DNA of 64,000 bases from positions 186,001 through 250,000 of the forward strand of contig NZ_BOOZ01000007.1 of the NCBI RefSeq assembly GCF_016863495.1, written 5' to 3'. A program made the position numbers and the translations under genes. Positions 27,923 to 36,545 of the stretch are shown one piece after another. This DNA comes from Micromonospora andamanensis. GTDB taxonomy: Bacteria > Actinomycetota > Actinomycetes > Mycobacteriales > Micromonosporaceae. The notes beneath the pieces are model-generated. The model made no database searches. It saw only the letters and a list, made by a program, of their open reading frames with translations, and was not told the origin of the DNA. How positions within the stretch are numbered: position 1 is the first letter of the stretch; every line of letters starts with the position of its first letter.

Positions 27923-29329
27923 GCCAGACAGGGCTGGGGAGGATCGATCGCCACCGCGGCCGGCGTGGCAGCCGGTGCCGGGGCCGCCCAACTGGGTTTC
28001 GGGTACGGCCTGGGCATTCTCAACTGGGCACCGACCGAGGCGAACGCCGGCACGGCAGCCTGGGTGGCCAGCCTGATCTGGGCCACCTGGATCGCGGCCA
28101 CGTCGACCATCTTCGGTGCGGTCTGTGCGCAGCGGCTGCACGACCGACGCCGAGCCGCGCCGCCGTCCGACGCCGCAGCGGAGGTGAGCGGGGCAGCGCC
28201 GTCCGAGGCCCCGGTTCCCGCCGCCGGTGAGCCGCAGCCGGCCCCGGTTCCCGCCGGCGGTGAGCCGCGGCCGGCGCTGGTCAAGCAGGCCGGTGGCGGG
28301 CTCTGGGGTGTCGCGCTGGCCGTGGCGGCCGGCCTGGGTGCGCTGATCACGGTATTGCTTGTCGCCGTGCCGGCACGGGTCGCGGTGGTGCCGGACACGC
28401 CGTCCCCCCGGGACATGGCCGCCGGGTACGCGGTTGTCGGCGTGCTGATCGGGACGCTCGTGGCGGTCTGGGCGCTGCGGTGCCGCGCCGCCGCCACGAA
28501 CGTCATCGCCACCGCCGGCTGGCTGTGGCTGCTCGCGGTCATCGCTGTTGTCGACTCGGTGCTCGCCGGGCGCGGGTTGACCACCGCGCAACTCGGTATC
28601 TGGCAACTCAGCTCTGGCAGCGACCAGTTCTGGGTCCGGGACTACTTCTACTGGCCAGGTGCGGTCCTGTCGCTCGGTTCGGCGCTGGTGATCGGCGCGC
28701 TGGCCGCGCGCAGCGGCGTACGCGCGACCGACCGGCGGGTCGGTGCCACCGCCTCAGGCGCCGCCGGACCGCTGCTGGTGGCCATCGCCTACTTCCTCGC
28801 CGTGCCGAGGCTCACCGCGATCAGCCCGGAACAGGTCTCCGCCCACCTCATCGCCCCGTACGCGGTGATCGTCGGCATCGGCGGCTCGGTTCTGGTGGCG
28901 GCACTCGCCCAACGATCGGCCCGGCTCGCGGGAAGCCGGTCGAGCAGTCCCGGCACTACCCCTGTGGTGCCCCGGCAACGGCTCGGCGACGAGGACCGAC
29001 TCCCGCGCGGGTCCGAGCCGGACACCGAGCGGCCCGCGCCCGGTGCCGAGCGGTCCACGCCGACTGCCGAGCGGCTCGACGAGACGAAAACCGGCGAAGT
29101 GACGGAGGCCCGGAAGGAAGCCGCCCCGGAACCCGCCGCACCGAAGCCGGCAGCAGTCAAGCCCGCAGCGCCCAAACCCGCAGCACCGAAGCCCTCAGCA
29201 CCTGAGCCGAGGGGATCGGCGGAGGCAGCCGGGAAGACCGGTACCTCGGTCTCCGAGGTACCGGCCGGCAGCGAGGAGACGCCCGAGAGCGGGGGCCGCC
29301 GCGTCCGGCCACCGCGACGGGGCCGCTAG
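27920..29329 (+). CDS. Hypothetical polytopic membrane protein with K/P/A-rich tail
   Basis: The protein has 469 residues. About seven membrane helices lie between residues 12 and 340, with a Pro/Ala/Glu-rich cytoplasmic loop after helix 2 (repeat VPAAGEPQPAP / VPAGGEPRPA). A long hydrophilic C-terminus (about 350-469) contains repeats of the type APKPAAPKP. I recognise no enzymatic domain. The ATG at 27920 lacks an SD but has a TACGCT box 7 nt upstream. The earlier in-frame ATG at 27860 lies upstream of that box and is less likely. Confidence 0.7.
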   Translation: MARQGWGGSIATAAGVAAGAGAAQLGFGYGLGILNWAPTEANAGTAAWVASLIWATWIAATSTIFGAVCAQRLHDRRRAAPPSDAAAEVSGAAPSEAPVPAAGEPQPAPVPAGGEPRPALVKQAGGGLWGVALAVAAGLGALITVLLVAVPARVAVVPDTPSPRDMAAGYAVVGVLIGTLVAVWALRCRAAATNVIATAGWLWLLAVIAVVDSVLAGRGLTTAQLGIWQLSSGSDQFWVRDYFYWPGAVLSLGSALVIGALAARSGVRATDRRVGATASGAAGPLLVAIAYFLAVPRLTAISPEQVSAHLIAPYAVIVGIGGSVLVAALAQRSARLAGSRSSSPGTTPVVPRQRLGDEDRLPRGSEPDTERPAPGAERSTPTAERLDETKTGEVTEARKEAAPEPAAPKPAAVKPAAPKPAAPKPSAPEPRGSAEAAGKTGTSVSEVPAGSEETPESGGRRVRPPRRGR

Positions 29330-29403
29330 TACGCCTGGATCTCGGTGGGGGACGGCCCTCCGAAGGGCGATCTCCTATCCGGATCTGGAGACTGCCGGAC
29401 CGC

Positions 29404-30882
29404 TCAGTCGAGCGGCCAGGTGTGCACCGGCTCGTTCGTGTACTGCAACTCCGCGTAGCGCTGGAGCATGTGGTGCAGGGCGGCCCGACGGTCCAGACCC
29501 AGGTGCCGCTCGGCGGCCCACACCGTGGCGGTCTGCCAGACCGCACCGTTGCGGCCGGTACGACAGCGTTGCTCGATGATGCCGAGCAGCCGGTCCCGGT
29601 CGGCGGGGGCGACGCCGAAGCCGTCCAGGCCGGCCGCGGCGAGCGGCAACAGCGTGTCGAGCACCAGCGTGGTCACCTGAACATCGCCCAGCTGCGGCCA
29701 GTGCAGGACCGCGTCCATGCCCCGTCGGGCAGCCGCGTGGAAGTTCTCCTCGGCCGAGCTGAAGGTGAGCTGACTCCAGATCGGCCGGTCCGCCTCGGCC
29801 ATGCCCCGCACCAGTCCGAAGTAGAAGGCGGCGTTGGCGAGCATGTCGACGACTGTCGGCCCGGCCGGCAGGACCCGGTTCTCCACCCGCAGGTGCGGGC
29901 GGCCGTTCATGATGTCGTACACGGGTCGGTTCCACCGGTAGACGGTGCCGTTGTGCAGCCGCAGCTCGGCCAGCTCGGGGACACCGCCGGAGTGCAGGAC
30001 CTCCACCGGGTCCTCGCTCTCGCAGATCGGCAGCAGGGGCGGGAAGTAGCGGACGTTCTCCTCGAACAGGTCGAAGATCGACGTGATCCACCGCTCACCG
30101 AACCAGACCCGGGGCCGTACGCCCTGGGCCTTCAACTCGTCCGGCCGGGTGTCGGTGGCCTGTTCGAACAGCGCGATGCGGGTCTCCGCCCAGAGTTGGC
30201 GGTCGTACAGGAAGGGTGAGTTGGCACCCACCGCCACCTGGGCGGCGGCTATCGCCTGCGAGGCGTTCCAGTAGTCGGCGAAGCTGTCCGGCGCCACCTG
30301 GAGGTGGAACTGGAGGCTGGTGCAGGCCGCCTCCGGCGCGATCGAGTCGTTGTGCGTACGCAGTCGCTCGACACCGCGGATGTCGAGCTCGATGTCCTCG
30401 CCGCGGGCGCCGACGATCTGGTCGTTGAGCACCCGGTACCGCTCGTTCGTGGAGAGGTTGTCCGCCACCAGGTGTCGCTCGTTGAGCGTGGGCAGGATGC
30501 CGACCAGGACGATCCGGGTGTCCGACCGCGCCGCGCGCTCGTTGGCCCGGTTGAGGCTGGCGCACAGGTCGCGTTCGTAGTCTGCGAAACCGTTGCCGGA
30601 GATGAGTCGCGGGTTGGCGTTCAGTTCCAGGTTGAACTGCCCCAGCTCGGTCTGGAACAGCGGGTCGGCGATCGCGGCGAGGATCTCTTCGTTGCGCATG
30701 GCCGGTTCGGCAGCCGGGTCGACCAGGTTCAGCTCGATCTCCAGACCGGTCATCGGCCGGTCGGCGTCGAAACCGAAGTCGTCGAGCATCAGCGCGAACA
30801 CGTCCAGACAGCGGCGGACCTTCTGCCGGTAGCGGACCCGATCCTCACGGGAGAAGGCGGCTCGATCGACGTCCCTGCCCAT
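29404..30882 (-). CDS. Glutamate-cysteine ligase family protein (GCS2-like)
   Basis: The 492-residue protein has features of the carboxylate-amine ligase (GCS2) fold: MTGLEIELNLVD near the N-terminus, FNLELNANPR, CTSLQFHLQV, NGRPHLRVENRVLPAGPTVVDM and FSSAEENFHAAARRG. Family members form gamma-glutamyl amides, but the exact substrate cannot be read from sequence. Actinobacteria make mycothiol and ergothioneine rather than glutathione, so an EgtA-like or uncharacterised role is possible. GGGAGG lies 5 nt before the ATG. It is a single-gene unit. Confidence 0.82.
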   Translation of the reverse strand: MGRDVDRAAFSREDRVRYRQKVRRCLDVFALMLDDFGFDADRPMTGLEIELNLVDPAAEPAMRNEEILAAIADPLFQTELGQFNLELNANPRLISGNGFADYERDLCASLNRANERAARSDTRIVLVGILPTLNERHLVADNLSTNERYRVLNDQIVGARGEDIELDIRGVERLRTHNDSIAPEAACTSLQFHLQVAPDSFADYWNASQAIAAAQVAVGANSPFLYDRQLWAETRIALFEQATDTRPDELKAQGVRPRVWFGERWITSIFDLFEENVRYFPPLLPICESEDPVEVLHSGGVPELAELRLHNGTVYRWNRPVYDIMNGRPHLRVENRVLPAGPTVVDMLANAAFYFGLVRGMAEADRPIWSQLTFSSAEENFHAAARRGMDAVLHWPQLGDVQVTTLVLDTLLPLAAAGLDGFGVAPADRDRLLGIIEQRCRTGRNGAVWQTATVWAAERHLGLDRRAALHHMLQRYAELQYTNEPVHTWPLD

Positions 30883-31203
30883 GTTTCCTCCCGGCGCGCG
30901 ACGCCACGGAGCGGTGCCGCCCCGGAGCGCACTGTGAACCATACTCGGTGGAAGCGCCGAGCCCAGCCGCCCCGAAGATCGGTCCATTGGCGCAGTCCAC
31001 CCCGCCGATGAGGTCGATCGCGTCGGCCTTGCCTGGTCGGTCGCTCCCGCCCGATTACCTACCCAGCCGGGCCGCCGGACCCGCAGTGACCACCGGCGAA
31101 CAAGTTGTGACAATTCGCACCGGCGGGCGGGTCGGGTGGGAGCAGACCCCGGACAGCCGACAGGCCCGCGCGGTGCGGGCGCGGGCCTGTCGGGGCGTAC
31201 GGA
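30883..31203. other. 321-bp intergenic region
   Basis: No gene is visible. It contains the 5' flank of the GCS2-like gene and, at its right end, the terminator hairpin of the yceI-like gene. The remainder shows no repeat or motif that I can support. Confidence 0.5.
31159..31191 (-). terminator. Terminator of the YceI gene
   Basis: A 13-bp perfect stem (GACAGGCCCGCGC, loop GGTGCGG) starts about 13 bp after the minus-strand stop codon. Confidence 0.85.
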
Positions 31204-31785
31204 TCAGGACTGCCGGATGGCTTCGCCCTCGATCTCAATCTTGACCTTCTTGCCGACCAGGACACCACCCGACTCCAGGGCGACGTTCCAGGTCAGACCG
31301 AAGTCCTCACGGTCGATCTCGGTGCTCGCCGAGAAACCGAAGATGTCCTGGCCGAAGGGGCTGCGGCCGACACCCTCGAACTCGACCTTGAGGTCGACCG
31401 GACGGGTCACGTCCTTGATGGTCAGCTCACCGGTCAGGACAAACTCGTTGCCCTCCTGCGACTTCACACCGGTGCTTCGGTACTCCAGCGTGGCGAACTT
31501 CTCCGCGTCGAGGAACTCCGGGCTGCGCAGGTGCGCGTCCCGGTCCGCCTGGGCGGTGTTGATGCTGGCGGCCTGGATGGTGGCGGAGACCGTGGACTCC
31601 AGCGGCTCCTCGGCGATGGTGATGGTGGCGCTGGCGTCGGCGAACTCGCCGCGCACCTTACTCACCATCATGTGCCGGGCGACGAAGCCGACTCGCTTGT
31701 GCGCCGCATCCAGCAGGTAGGTACCGGCCGCCGGGATGGTGAGGCCGTTCCACTCGCGGGTAACCGGCTCGGTGCTGCTGGTCAT
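31204..31785 (-). CDS. YceI family protein
   Basis: The 193-residue protein covers the YceI lipocalin-like domain, with YLLDAAHKRVGFVARHMM, INTAQADRDAHLRSPEFLD and LTIKDVTRPVDL. YceI proteins bind isoprenoid-like lipids and are often induced by stress. No signal peptide is visible, so this copy is cytoplasmic. GGAGGGCAG precedes the ATG. The gene diverges from a marR gene, and a dyad overlaps its -10 box, so repression by that regulator is likely. Confidence 0.93.
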   Translation of the reverse strand: MTSSTEPVTREWNGLTIPAAGTYLLDAAHKRVGFVARHMMVSKVRGEFADASATITIAEEPLESTVSATIQAASINTAQADRDAHLRSPEFLDAEKFATLEYRSTGVKSQEGNEFVLTGELTIKDVTRPVDLKVEFEGVGRSPFGQDIFGFSASTEIDREDFGLTWNVALESGGVLVGKKVKIEIEGEAIRQS

Positions 31786-31813
31786 GAGAAACTGCCCTCC
31801 GGGAGAGATTGTT

Positions 31814-31870
31814 TAGTAGCACAACGTCTGCGTCAGCAACTATAGCCTCAGCAATATTCCTGCTGTCAAG
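31814..31870. promoter_or_regulatory. yceI promoter with overlapping MarR-type dyad
   Basis: On the minus strand a near-consensus promoter reads TTGACA (31864-31869) and TATAGT (31839-31844), with a long 19-nt spacer. The dyad TAGTAGC (31814-31820) / GCAACTA (31836-31842) covers the -10 region. It is a plausible operator for the divergent MarR protein. Confidence 0.6.
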
Positions 31871-31876
31871 TATTGG

Positions 31877-31891
31877 TACGATGGGCTGGTG
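31877..31891 (+). promoter_or_regulatory. TACGAT -10 box 6 nt before GTG (leaderless marR)
   Basis: TACGAT at 31877-31882 is followed after 6 nt by the GTG start at 31889, with no SD. Confidence 0.55.
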
Positions 31892-32425
31892 AAAGCGAAC
31901 GCGTTCGATGATCCTCGAATCACGGCCGTCGGCCTGCTCTTCGAGGTGCACGCCGGGCTGGCCGCCCGATTCGCCGCCCAGCTGGAGGAACACGGTCTGT
32001 CACCTGTCGAGTTCGAGGTGCTGACCAGACTCACCAGGTCACCTGACAATCAACTGCGGATGACCGATCTTGCCGCCCAGACCTCACTTTCCACCAGTGG
32101 GGTGACCCGCGTGGTGGACCGGATGGAACGTGACGGGTTCATCACCCGCCGCGCCTGCCCCTCCGACCGCCGCAGTTCGTACGCGGTCGTGACACCCGCT
32201 GGCCTGCGCCGACTCGACGAGAGCCTGCCCGGGCACCTTCAGCTCATCGAGGACTGGTTCACCGGGCAGCTCGATCCGGCCGCGCTTGGCGCGCTGCTCG
32301 ACGGCTTGCGTCGGGTCCGCGACGCCGTGCATCCCTGCGCCACCGCGGGCAGCGGTCCCGCCGGTGCGGCAGGTGCCGACTGCGACACGGACGAGGTAGG
32401 GCACAGCGATGATCCGGACCGTTGA
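31889..32425 (+). CDS. MarR family transcriptional regulator
   Basis: The 178-residue protein has a winged helix-turn-helix (about residues 30-110: SPVEFEVLTRLTRSP, MTDLAAQTSLSTSGVTRVVDRME, ITRRACPSDRRSSYAVVT). An extended Gly/Ala/Asp-rich C-terminus (about 150-178) carries two cysteines. It probably controls the divergent yceI-like gene and itself. The GTG start lacks a ribosome site and sits 6 nt after a TACGAT box. Confidence 0.93.
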   Translation: MKANAFDDPRITAVGLLFEVHAGLAARFAAQLEEHGLSPVEFEVLTRLTRSPDNQLRMTDLAAQTSLSTSGVTRVVDRMERDGFITRRACPSDRRSSYAVVTPAGLRRLDESLPGHLQLIEDWFTGQLDPAALGALLDGLRRVRDAVHPCATAGSGPAGAAGADCDTDEVGHSDDPDR

Positions 32426-32687
32426 TCCGACACCCCTTAACGGGCTGCGGACCGTGGGTGTGCACGGGACAGCCCAGCGTCACGCGACCGGCAGAAAGAC
32501 CGGCAGAACCACAGGGTCAATGGTCGATAGCGCACCAAACCCGACAGACGGCCTCGTTGCTCCTGGCTAATCTCGCTGAGGCGGGGGCAACGGGGGGCAA
32601 CGGCGCGGGCGATGAGCGAGGGGTGGCAACAGGGGGCTTCCTCGCCCGCGCCGCCCCCGTCCCCGCCACCTGTCGACCCGGATCGCC

Positions 32688-35156
32688 TCACTTCCCGGTC
32701 CGGGTCACCGAGAGCACGTAGAGCAGTTCCTCCTCGTGTTTGAGCAGTCGGATGCCACCCTCCCGGCAGGCCAGGTCCAGGCGATCAAGGACCGTCGGGT
32801 CGGACGTGCTCGCCGCGAGCCCCACAAGTGCCTCCACCACTGTGCGTCGGTCCCGACCGGTCTCGTCCGGCTCCGTCGCAGCCGCGAACCATTCCGCTGC
32901 CACCTCCCGGTCCCCCCGGTGCAGCGCCAGGTGGCCCTCGATCAACGCGCCCGTGCCGTCTACCGGACGCAGTTCGGCGAGCACCTCGGCGGCCTCGACC
33001 GCCCGACCGGCCTGCGCGAGCGCCAGACCCAGCGTGCCCAGCACCTGTCGCCGACCACGCGGCGTGCCCAGATCGCTGAGCGCCGTCAACACCGAGCGCG
33101 CCTCGTCGACCGCATCGGCGTACCGGCCTTCAAGACGGAACACCTCCGCGACGGCGCCCCGGGCCAGCACCCGCAGCCGCTGCTCCGCGCACTGCCCACC
33201 GAGCCGGTCCACCACAGCCAGGCGACGTCGCGCCGCCGCCAGGTCACCGAGTCTGATCTCGTGCCACGCCAGCTGATGCTGTGCCACGGCCGTCTGGCGG
33301 GTCAGGCCATGCTCGGTGGCCAGGCTGAGCACCGCCTCCGCCTGCTCCCGTGCCTGCCCCGGTCGCCCGGTCGCGGCCAGCAGGACGCCCAGCACCGTCC
33401 GCGCCTCCAACTCGCCCGGCACGTCACCGAGCCGGCGGAACTCCGCAAGCGCCGCGCGAGCCGTGGGCAGTTCCGTTGCGGACGCACCGTGCTCCCCGGC
33501 GAGCATCGCCACACCTACCGCGGCCCACGCGCGCAGGGCCGGGTCGGCATCGGCGGTACGCGGGTCGGCCAGCAGGCGCAGCAGCCACTGCCGGCCCACC
33601 ACGTCCCGCCCACGTGACCGCCACCATCGGGGCAGACTCACCGCGAGGCGTAACGCGGTCAACGGGTCGTCGACCGCCGCGTAGCCGAGCGCCGAGCTGA
33701 TGTCGCCGGTGACCTCGTCGAGGCGGTGCGCCGCGGCACCGGCACCGGGTCCGGTCAACCCCGCCGCGGTCCGCTCCACCAGCCGGGTCACCAGCCGGGC
33801 GTGCCGACGTCGGATCACCGTCGTCTCGCCGGCACCGGACGCCTGCTCGGCAGCGTAGTCCCGGACCGCGTCGACGAGCCGGAACCGGAACGAGCCACCA
33901 CCTCGGACGCTCAGCAGCCCGAGATCGAGGAAGCGGTTCAACAGCGGAACCGGATCGACGCCGGTACCGGCGAGCATTTCCTCGGCCAACTCCACCGACC
34001 ACCGGTTGCCGAAGGCGGCGAGCCGGCGCAGCGCGGCCCGCTCCTCGACGGCGAGCAGCCGGTAACTGGTGGCCACCGCGTCACGCAGTGTCTCCGCCAC
34101 CGCCGTGCGGGCCTCGTCGCCCCGTGGCCGCGTCTCCCACCCGCTGTGCGTGGCGACCGAGGTGTCCAGATCCAGCACCCGGTCGCCGTACCTGTCGAGC
34201 AGTTCGGTGAGGTCGAGCAGCCGGCCACGCGCCGCCATCAGTTCGATGGCCAGCGGCAGCCCACCGAGCCGGCGCACCAGTGCGGCGAGCGCCGGCAGCT
34301 CGGCGTCGGTAGGCGGTTCCCGCCGGACCTGGGCCAGCCGCGAGGTGAACAGGGTGACCGCCGGATAGCTGGCCAGGGTGGCCGGATCGGTGTCGCCAGG
34401 TGGTGGCACCTCCAACGGCGACACGGGCCGCACCCACTCACCCGGCAGCCCGACCGGATGCCGGCCGGTGACGAGCACCCGCAGCGACGGCACCGCGCCG
34501 ACGAGCCGGTGCAGGGTGCCGGCCACCGGGTCGGGCGCCCGTTCCACGGCGTCCACGAGCAGCAGTGCCCGCCGGTCACCGAGCCGCGCGGCCAACTCGG
34601 TTTCCCGGGCCACGCCGAAGACGGTCATCGTGGCGGCCAGCACGTCGGCCGCGTCCGAACCGGCACCGACCAGCACGCCCGCGACACCACCGGTGTGGGC
34701 GGGCGCGGCGGCGTGCACCGCCGCCAACGCCAACGCCGTCTTGCCGACGCCGGCCAACCCCACCAGGCTCACCACCCGGGGACCACGCGGATCGTTCAAC
34801 AGGCTGGCCAGTTCGGTGACGTCGCGCTCCCGGCCGATCAGTTCCGGCGGTGGCGGCAGCCCCAGTTGGGTACCGATCTCGGGTTGTGCGGTCGACGGGC
34901 CGGCACCCCGGGCGGCGGCCAGGAACGCCGTCCGGGTGGGGCCGGTCAGTCCGAGCGCCTGGGCAAGCAGTTCCACAGTGGTGCGCTGCGGCCGGGTGGA
35001 GCGCCCGCGTTCCAGGTCACGGACCGTCCGTACGCCGATGCCGGCACGGGCCGCCAGCTCAGCCTGGGTGGTGCCGGCAGCCTGCCGATGGGCCCGCAGC
35101 AGCTCCGGCAGACCGGCGTGCGGCGGACCGGATTGACGATCATGACCGGGAGCCAT
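32688..35156 (-). CDS. XRE-NTPase-TPR (NB-ARC/LuxR-like) regulator
   Basis: The protein has 822 residues. An N-terminal XRE helix-turn-helix (about 14-75; GTTQAELAARAGIGVRTVRDLERG) precedes a STAND-type ATPase with a Walker A at residues 133-140 (GLAGVGKT) and a Walker B-like ALLLVDAVE. A winged-helix segment follows, then a long C-terminal region of TPR-like helices (about 470-822). Such proteins are signal-integrating regulators in actinobacteria; the ligand and targets are unknown. The start ATG has no SD; a TATTGT box lies 8 nt upstream. The gene stands alone. Confidence 0.88.
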   Translation of the reverse strand: MAPGHDRQSGPPHAGLPELLRAHRQAAGTTQAELAARAGIGVRTVRDLERGRSTRPQRTTVELLAQALGLTGPTRTAFLAAARGAGPSTAQPEIGTQLGLPPPPELIGRERDVTELASLLNDPRGPRVVSLVGLAGVGKTALALAAVHAAAPAHTGGVAGVLVGAGSDAADVLAATMTVFGVARETELAARLGDRRALLLVDAVERAPDPVAGTLHRLVGAVPSLRVLVTGRHPVGLPGEWVRPVSPLEVPPPGDTDPATLASYPAVTLFTSRLAQVRREPPTDAELPALAALVRRLGGLPLAIELMAARGRLLDLTELLDRYGDRVLDLDTSVATHSGWETRPRGDEARTAVAETLRDAVATSYRLLAVEERAALRRLAAFGNRWSVELAEEMLAGTGVDPVPLLNRFLDLGLLSVRGGGSFRFRLVDAVRDYAAEQASGAGETTVIRRRHARLVTRLVERTAAGLTGPGAGAAAHRLDEVTGDISSALGYAAVDDPLTALRLAVSLPRWWRSRGRDVVGRQWLLRLLADPRTADADPALRAWAAVGVAMLAGEHGASATELPTARAALAEFRRLGDVPGELEARTVLGVLLAATGRPGQAREQAEAVLSLATEHGLTRQTAVAQHQLAWHEIRLGDLAAARRRLAVVDRLGGQCAEQRLRVLARGAVAEVFRLEGRYADAVDEARSVLTALSDLGTPRGRRQVLGTLGLALAQAGRAVEAAEVLAELRPVDGTGALIEGHLALHRGDREVAAEWFAAATEPDETGRDRRTVVEALVGLAASTSDPTVLDRLDLACREGGIRLLKHEEELLYVLSVTRTGK

Positions 35157-35313
35157 GGGCACGGACAATACGGGCCAGGCCCGACATCGGACACGGGATC
35201 GTCGGCCACCCGACGGTGCCGCGCCGAAAGCCGACAACCACCGGCCGGACGGCCAGCCGTCGATGATGCCGGGGAGCAGTTCCTGGCCGGCGCCGGCTAC
35301 CGACCCGGCCGGC

Positions 35314-36468
35314 TCACATCCCCAGGTCGCGGGCGATGATCATGCGCTGCACCTCGGAGGTGCCCTCACCGATCTCCAGGATCTTGGAGTCCCGCCAGAA
35401 CCGGGCCACCGGATACTCGTTCATGAAGCCGTACCCGCCGTGGATCTGGGTCGCCTCCCGGGCGTTGTCCACCGCGATCGTGCTGGCGTGCAGCTTGGCG
35501 ATCGCCGCCTGCCGCTTGAACGGCTCGCCGGCCAGCATCCGGGCGGCGGCGTCGTAGTAGGCGAGCCGCGCGGTGTACGCCTTCGCCTCCATGTCCGCGA
35601 TCTTGAACTGAATCGCCTGGTAGTTGCCGATCGGCTGACCGAAGGCGTGCCGCTCCTTCGCGTACTTGACCGACTCGTCGACGCAGCCCTGGGCGAGGCC
35701 CACGGCCAGCGCGGCGATGGCGATCCGACCCTCGTCGAGGATGCGCAGGAACTGGGCGAAGCCCCGGCCGCGCTCGCCGAGCAGGTTCTCCGCCGGCACC
35801 CGGCAGTCGTCGAAGGTCAGCTCGTGCGTGTCCGAGGCGGTCCAGCCCACCTTGGAGTAGCCGGGCGCGACGGTGAAGCCGGGCGTCCCGCTGGGCACGA
35901 TGATCGAGGACAACTCCTTCGTGCCGTCCGGCCGGGTGCCGGTGACGGCTGTGACGGTGACCAGCGCGGTGATGTCGGTGCCGGAGTTGGTGATGAACGC
36001 CTTCGAGCCGTTGATGACCCATTCGCCTGTCGCGTCGTCGAGCACCGCCCGGGTCTCGGTGCCACCGGCGTCCGAGCCGAAGCCCGGCTCGGTCAGCCCG
36101 AAGCCGGCCAACGCCTCACCACTGAGCAGTCGCGGCAGCCACCGCGCCTTCTGCTCGTCGGTGCCGAACCGGTAGATCGGCATCGCGCCCAGCGAGACCG
36201 CCGCCTCCAGGGTGATCGCCACGCTGGAGTCGACCCGGGCCAGTTCCTCCAGGGCCAGGCAGAGGGCGAAGTAGTCGCCGCCCATGCCGCCGTGCTCCTC
36301 GGCGAAGGGCAGGCCGAACAGGCCCATCTTGCCCATCTGGCGGATGATCTCGTACGGGAAGGTGTGCTGCTCGTAGTGCTCGGCGATGACCGGCGCGACG
36401 ACCTCGCGGGCGAAGTCCCGCACGCTGTCGCGCAGCGCCTCGTGCTCCTCGGTGAGCCGGAAGTCCAT
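35314..36468 (-). CDS. Acyl-CoA dehydrogenase (probably isovaleryl-/short-branched)
   Basis: The 384-residue flavoprotein is a standard acyl-CoA dehydrogenase: GLTEPGFGSDAGGTET and WVINGSKAFITNSGTD in the FAD-binding part, and the base Glu368 in GEGTSEVQ. It oxidises an acyl-CoA to the enoyl-CoA and hands electrons to ETF. The neighbours (carboxylase, HMG-CoA lyase) point to isovaleryl-CoA in leucine degradation, which is inference. AGGAGG lies 6 nt before the ATG. It follows the carboxylase beta gene by 77 bp in the same direction. Confidence 0.92.
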   Translation of the reverse strand: MDFRLTEEHEALRDSVRDFAREVVAPVIAEHYEQHTFPYEIIRQMGKMGLFGLPFAEEHGGMGGDYFALCLALEELARVDSSVAITLEAAVSLGAMPIYRFGTDEQKARWLPRLLSGEALAGFGLTEPGFGSDAGGTETRAVLDDATGEWVINGSKAFITNSGTDITALVTVTAVTGTRPDGTKELSSIIVPSGTPGFTVAPGYSKVGWTASDTHELTFDDCRVPAENLLGERGRGFAQFLRILDEGRIAIAALAVGLAQGCVDESVKYAKERHAFGQPIGNYQAIQFKIADMEAKAYTARLAYYDAAARMLAGEPFKRQAAIAKLHASTIAVDNAREATQIHGGYGFMNEYPVARFWRDSKILEIGEGTSEVQRMIIARDLGM

Positions 36469-36545
36469 CGGGTTCCTCCTGTGTGGACGGCCCGCCGGGC
36501 GCTCGTGACGCCGGAGCGGGATCGTGCTGGTGCCGGACGGACGAC

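Noticed and set aside
29422..30219. A 265-codon plus-strand frame inside the GCS2-like gene
   Set aside because: Antisense shadow. The minus-strand product has family motifs along its whole length.
32426..32687. Possible small gene between marR and the XRE-NTPase gene
   Set aside because: Open frames here are short and Pro/Arg-rich, with no start context. It is treated as intergenic.
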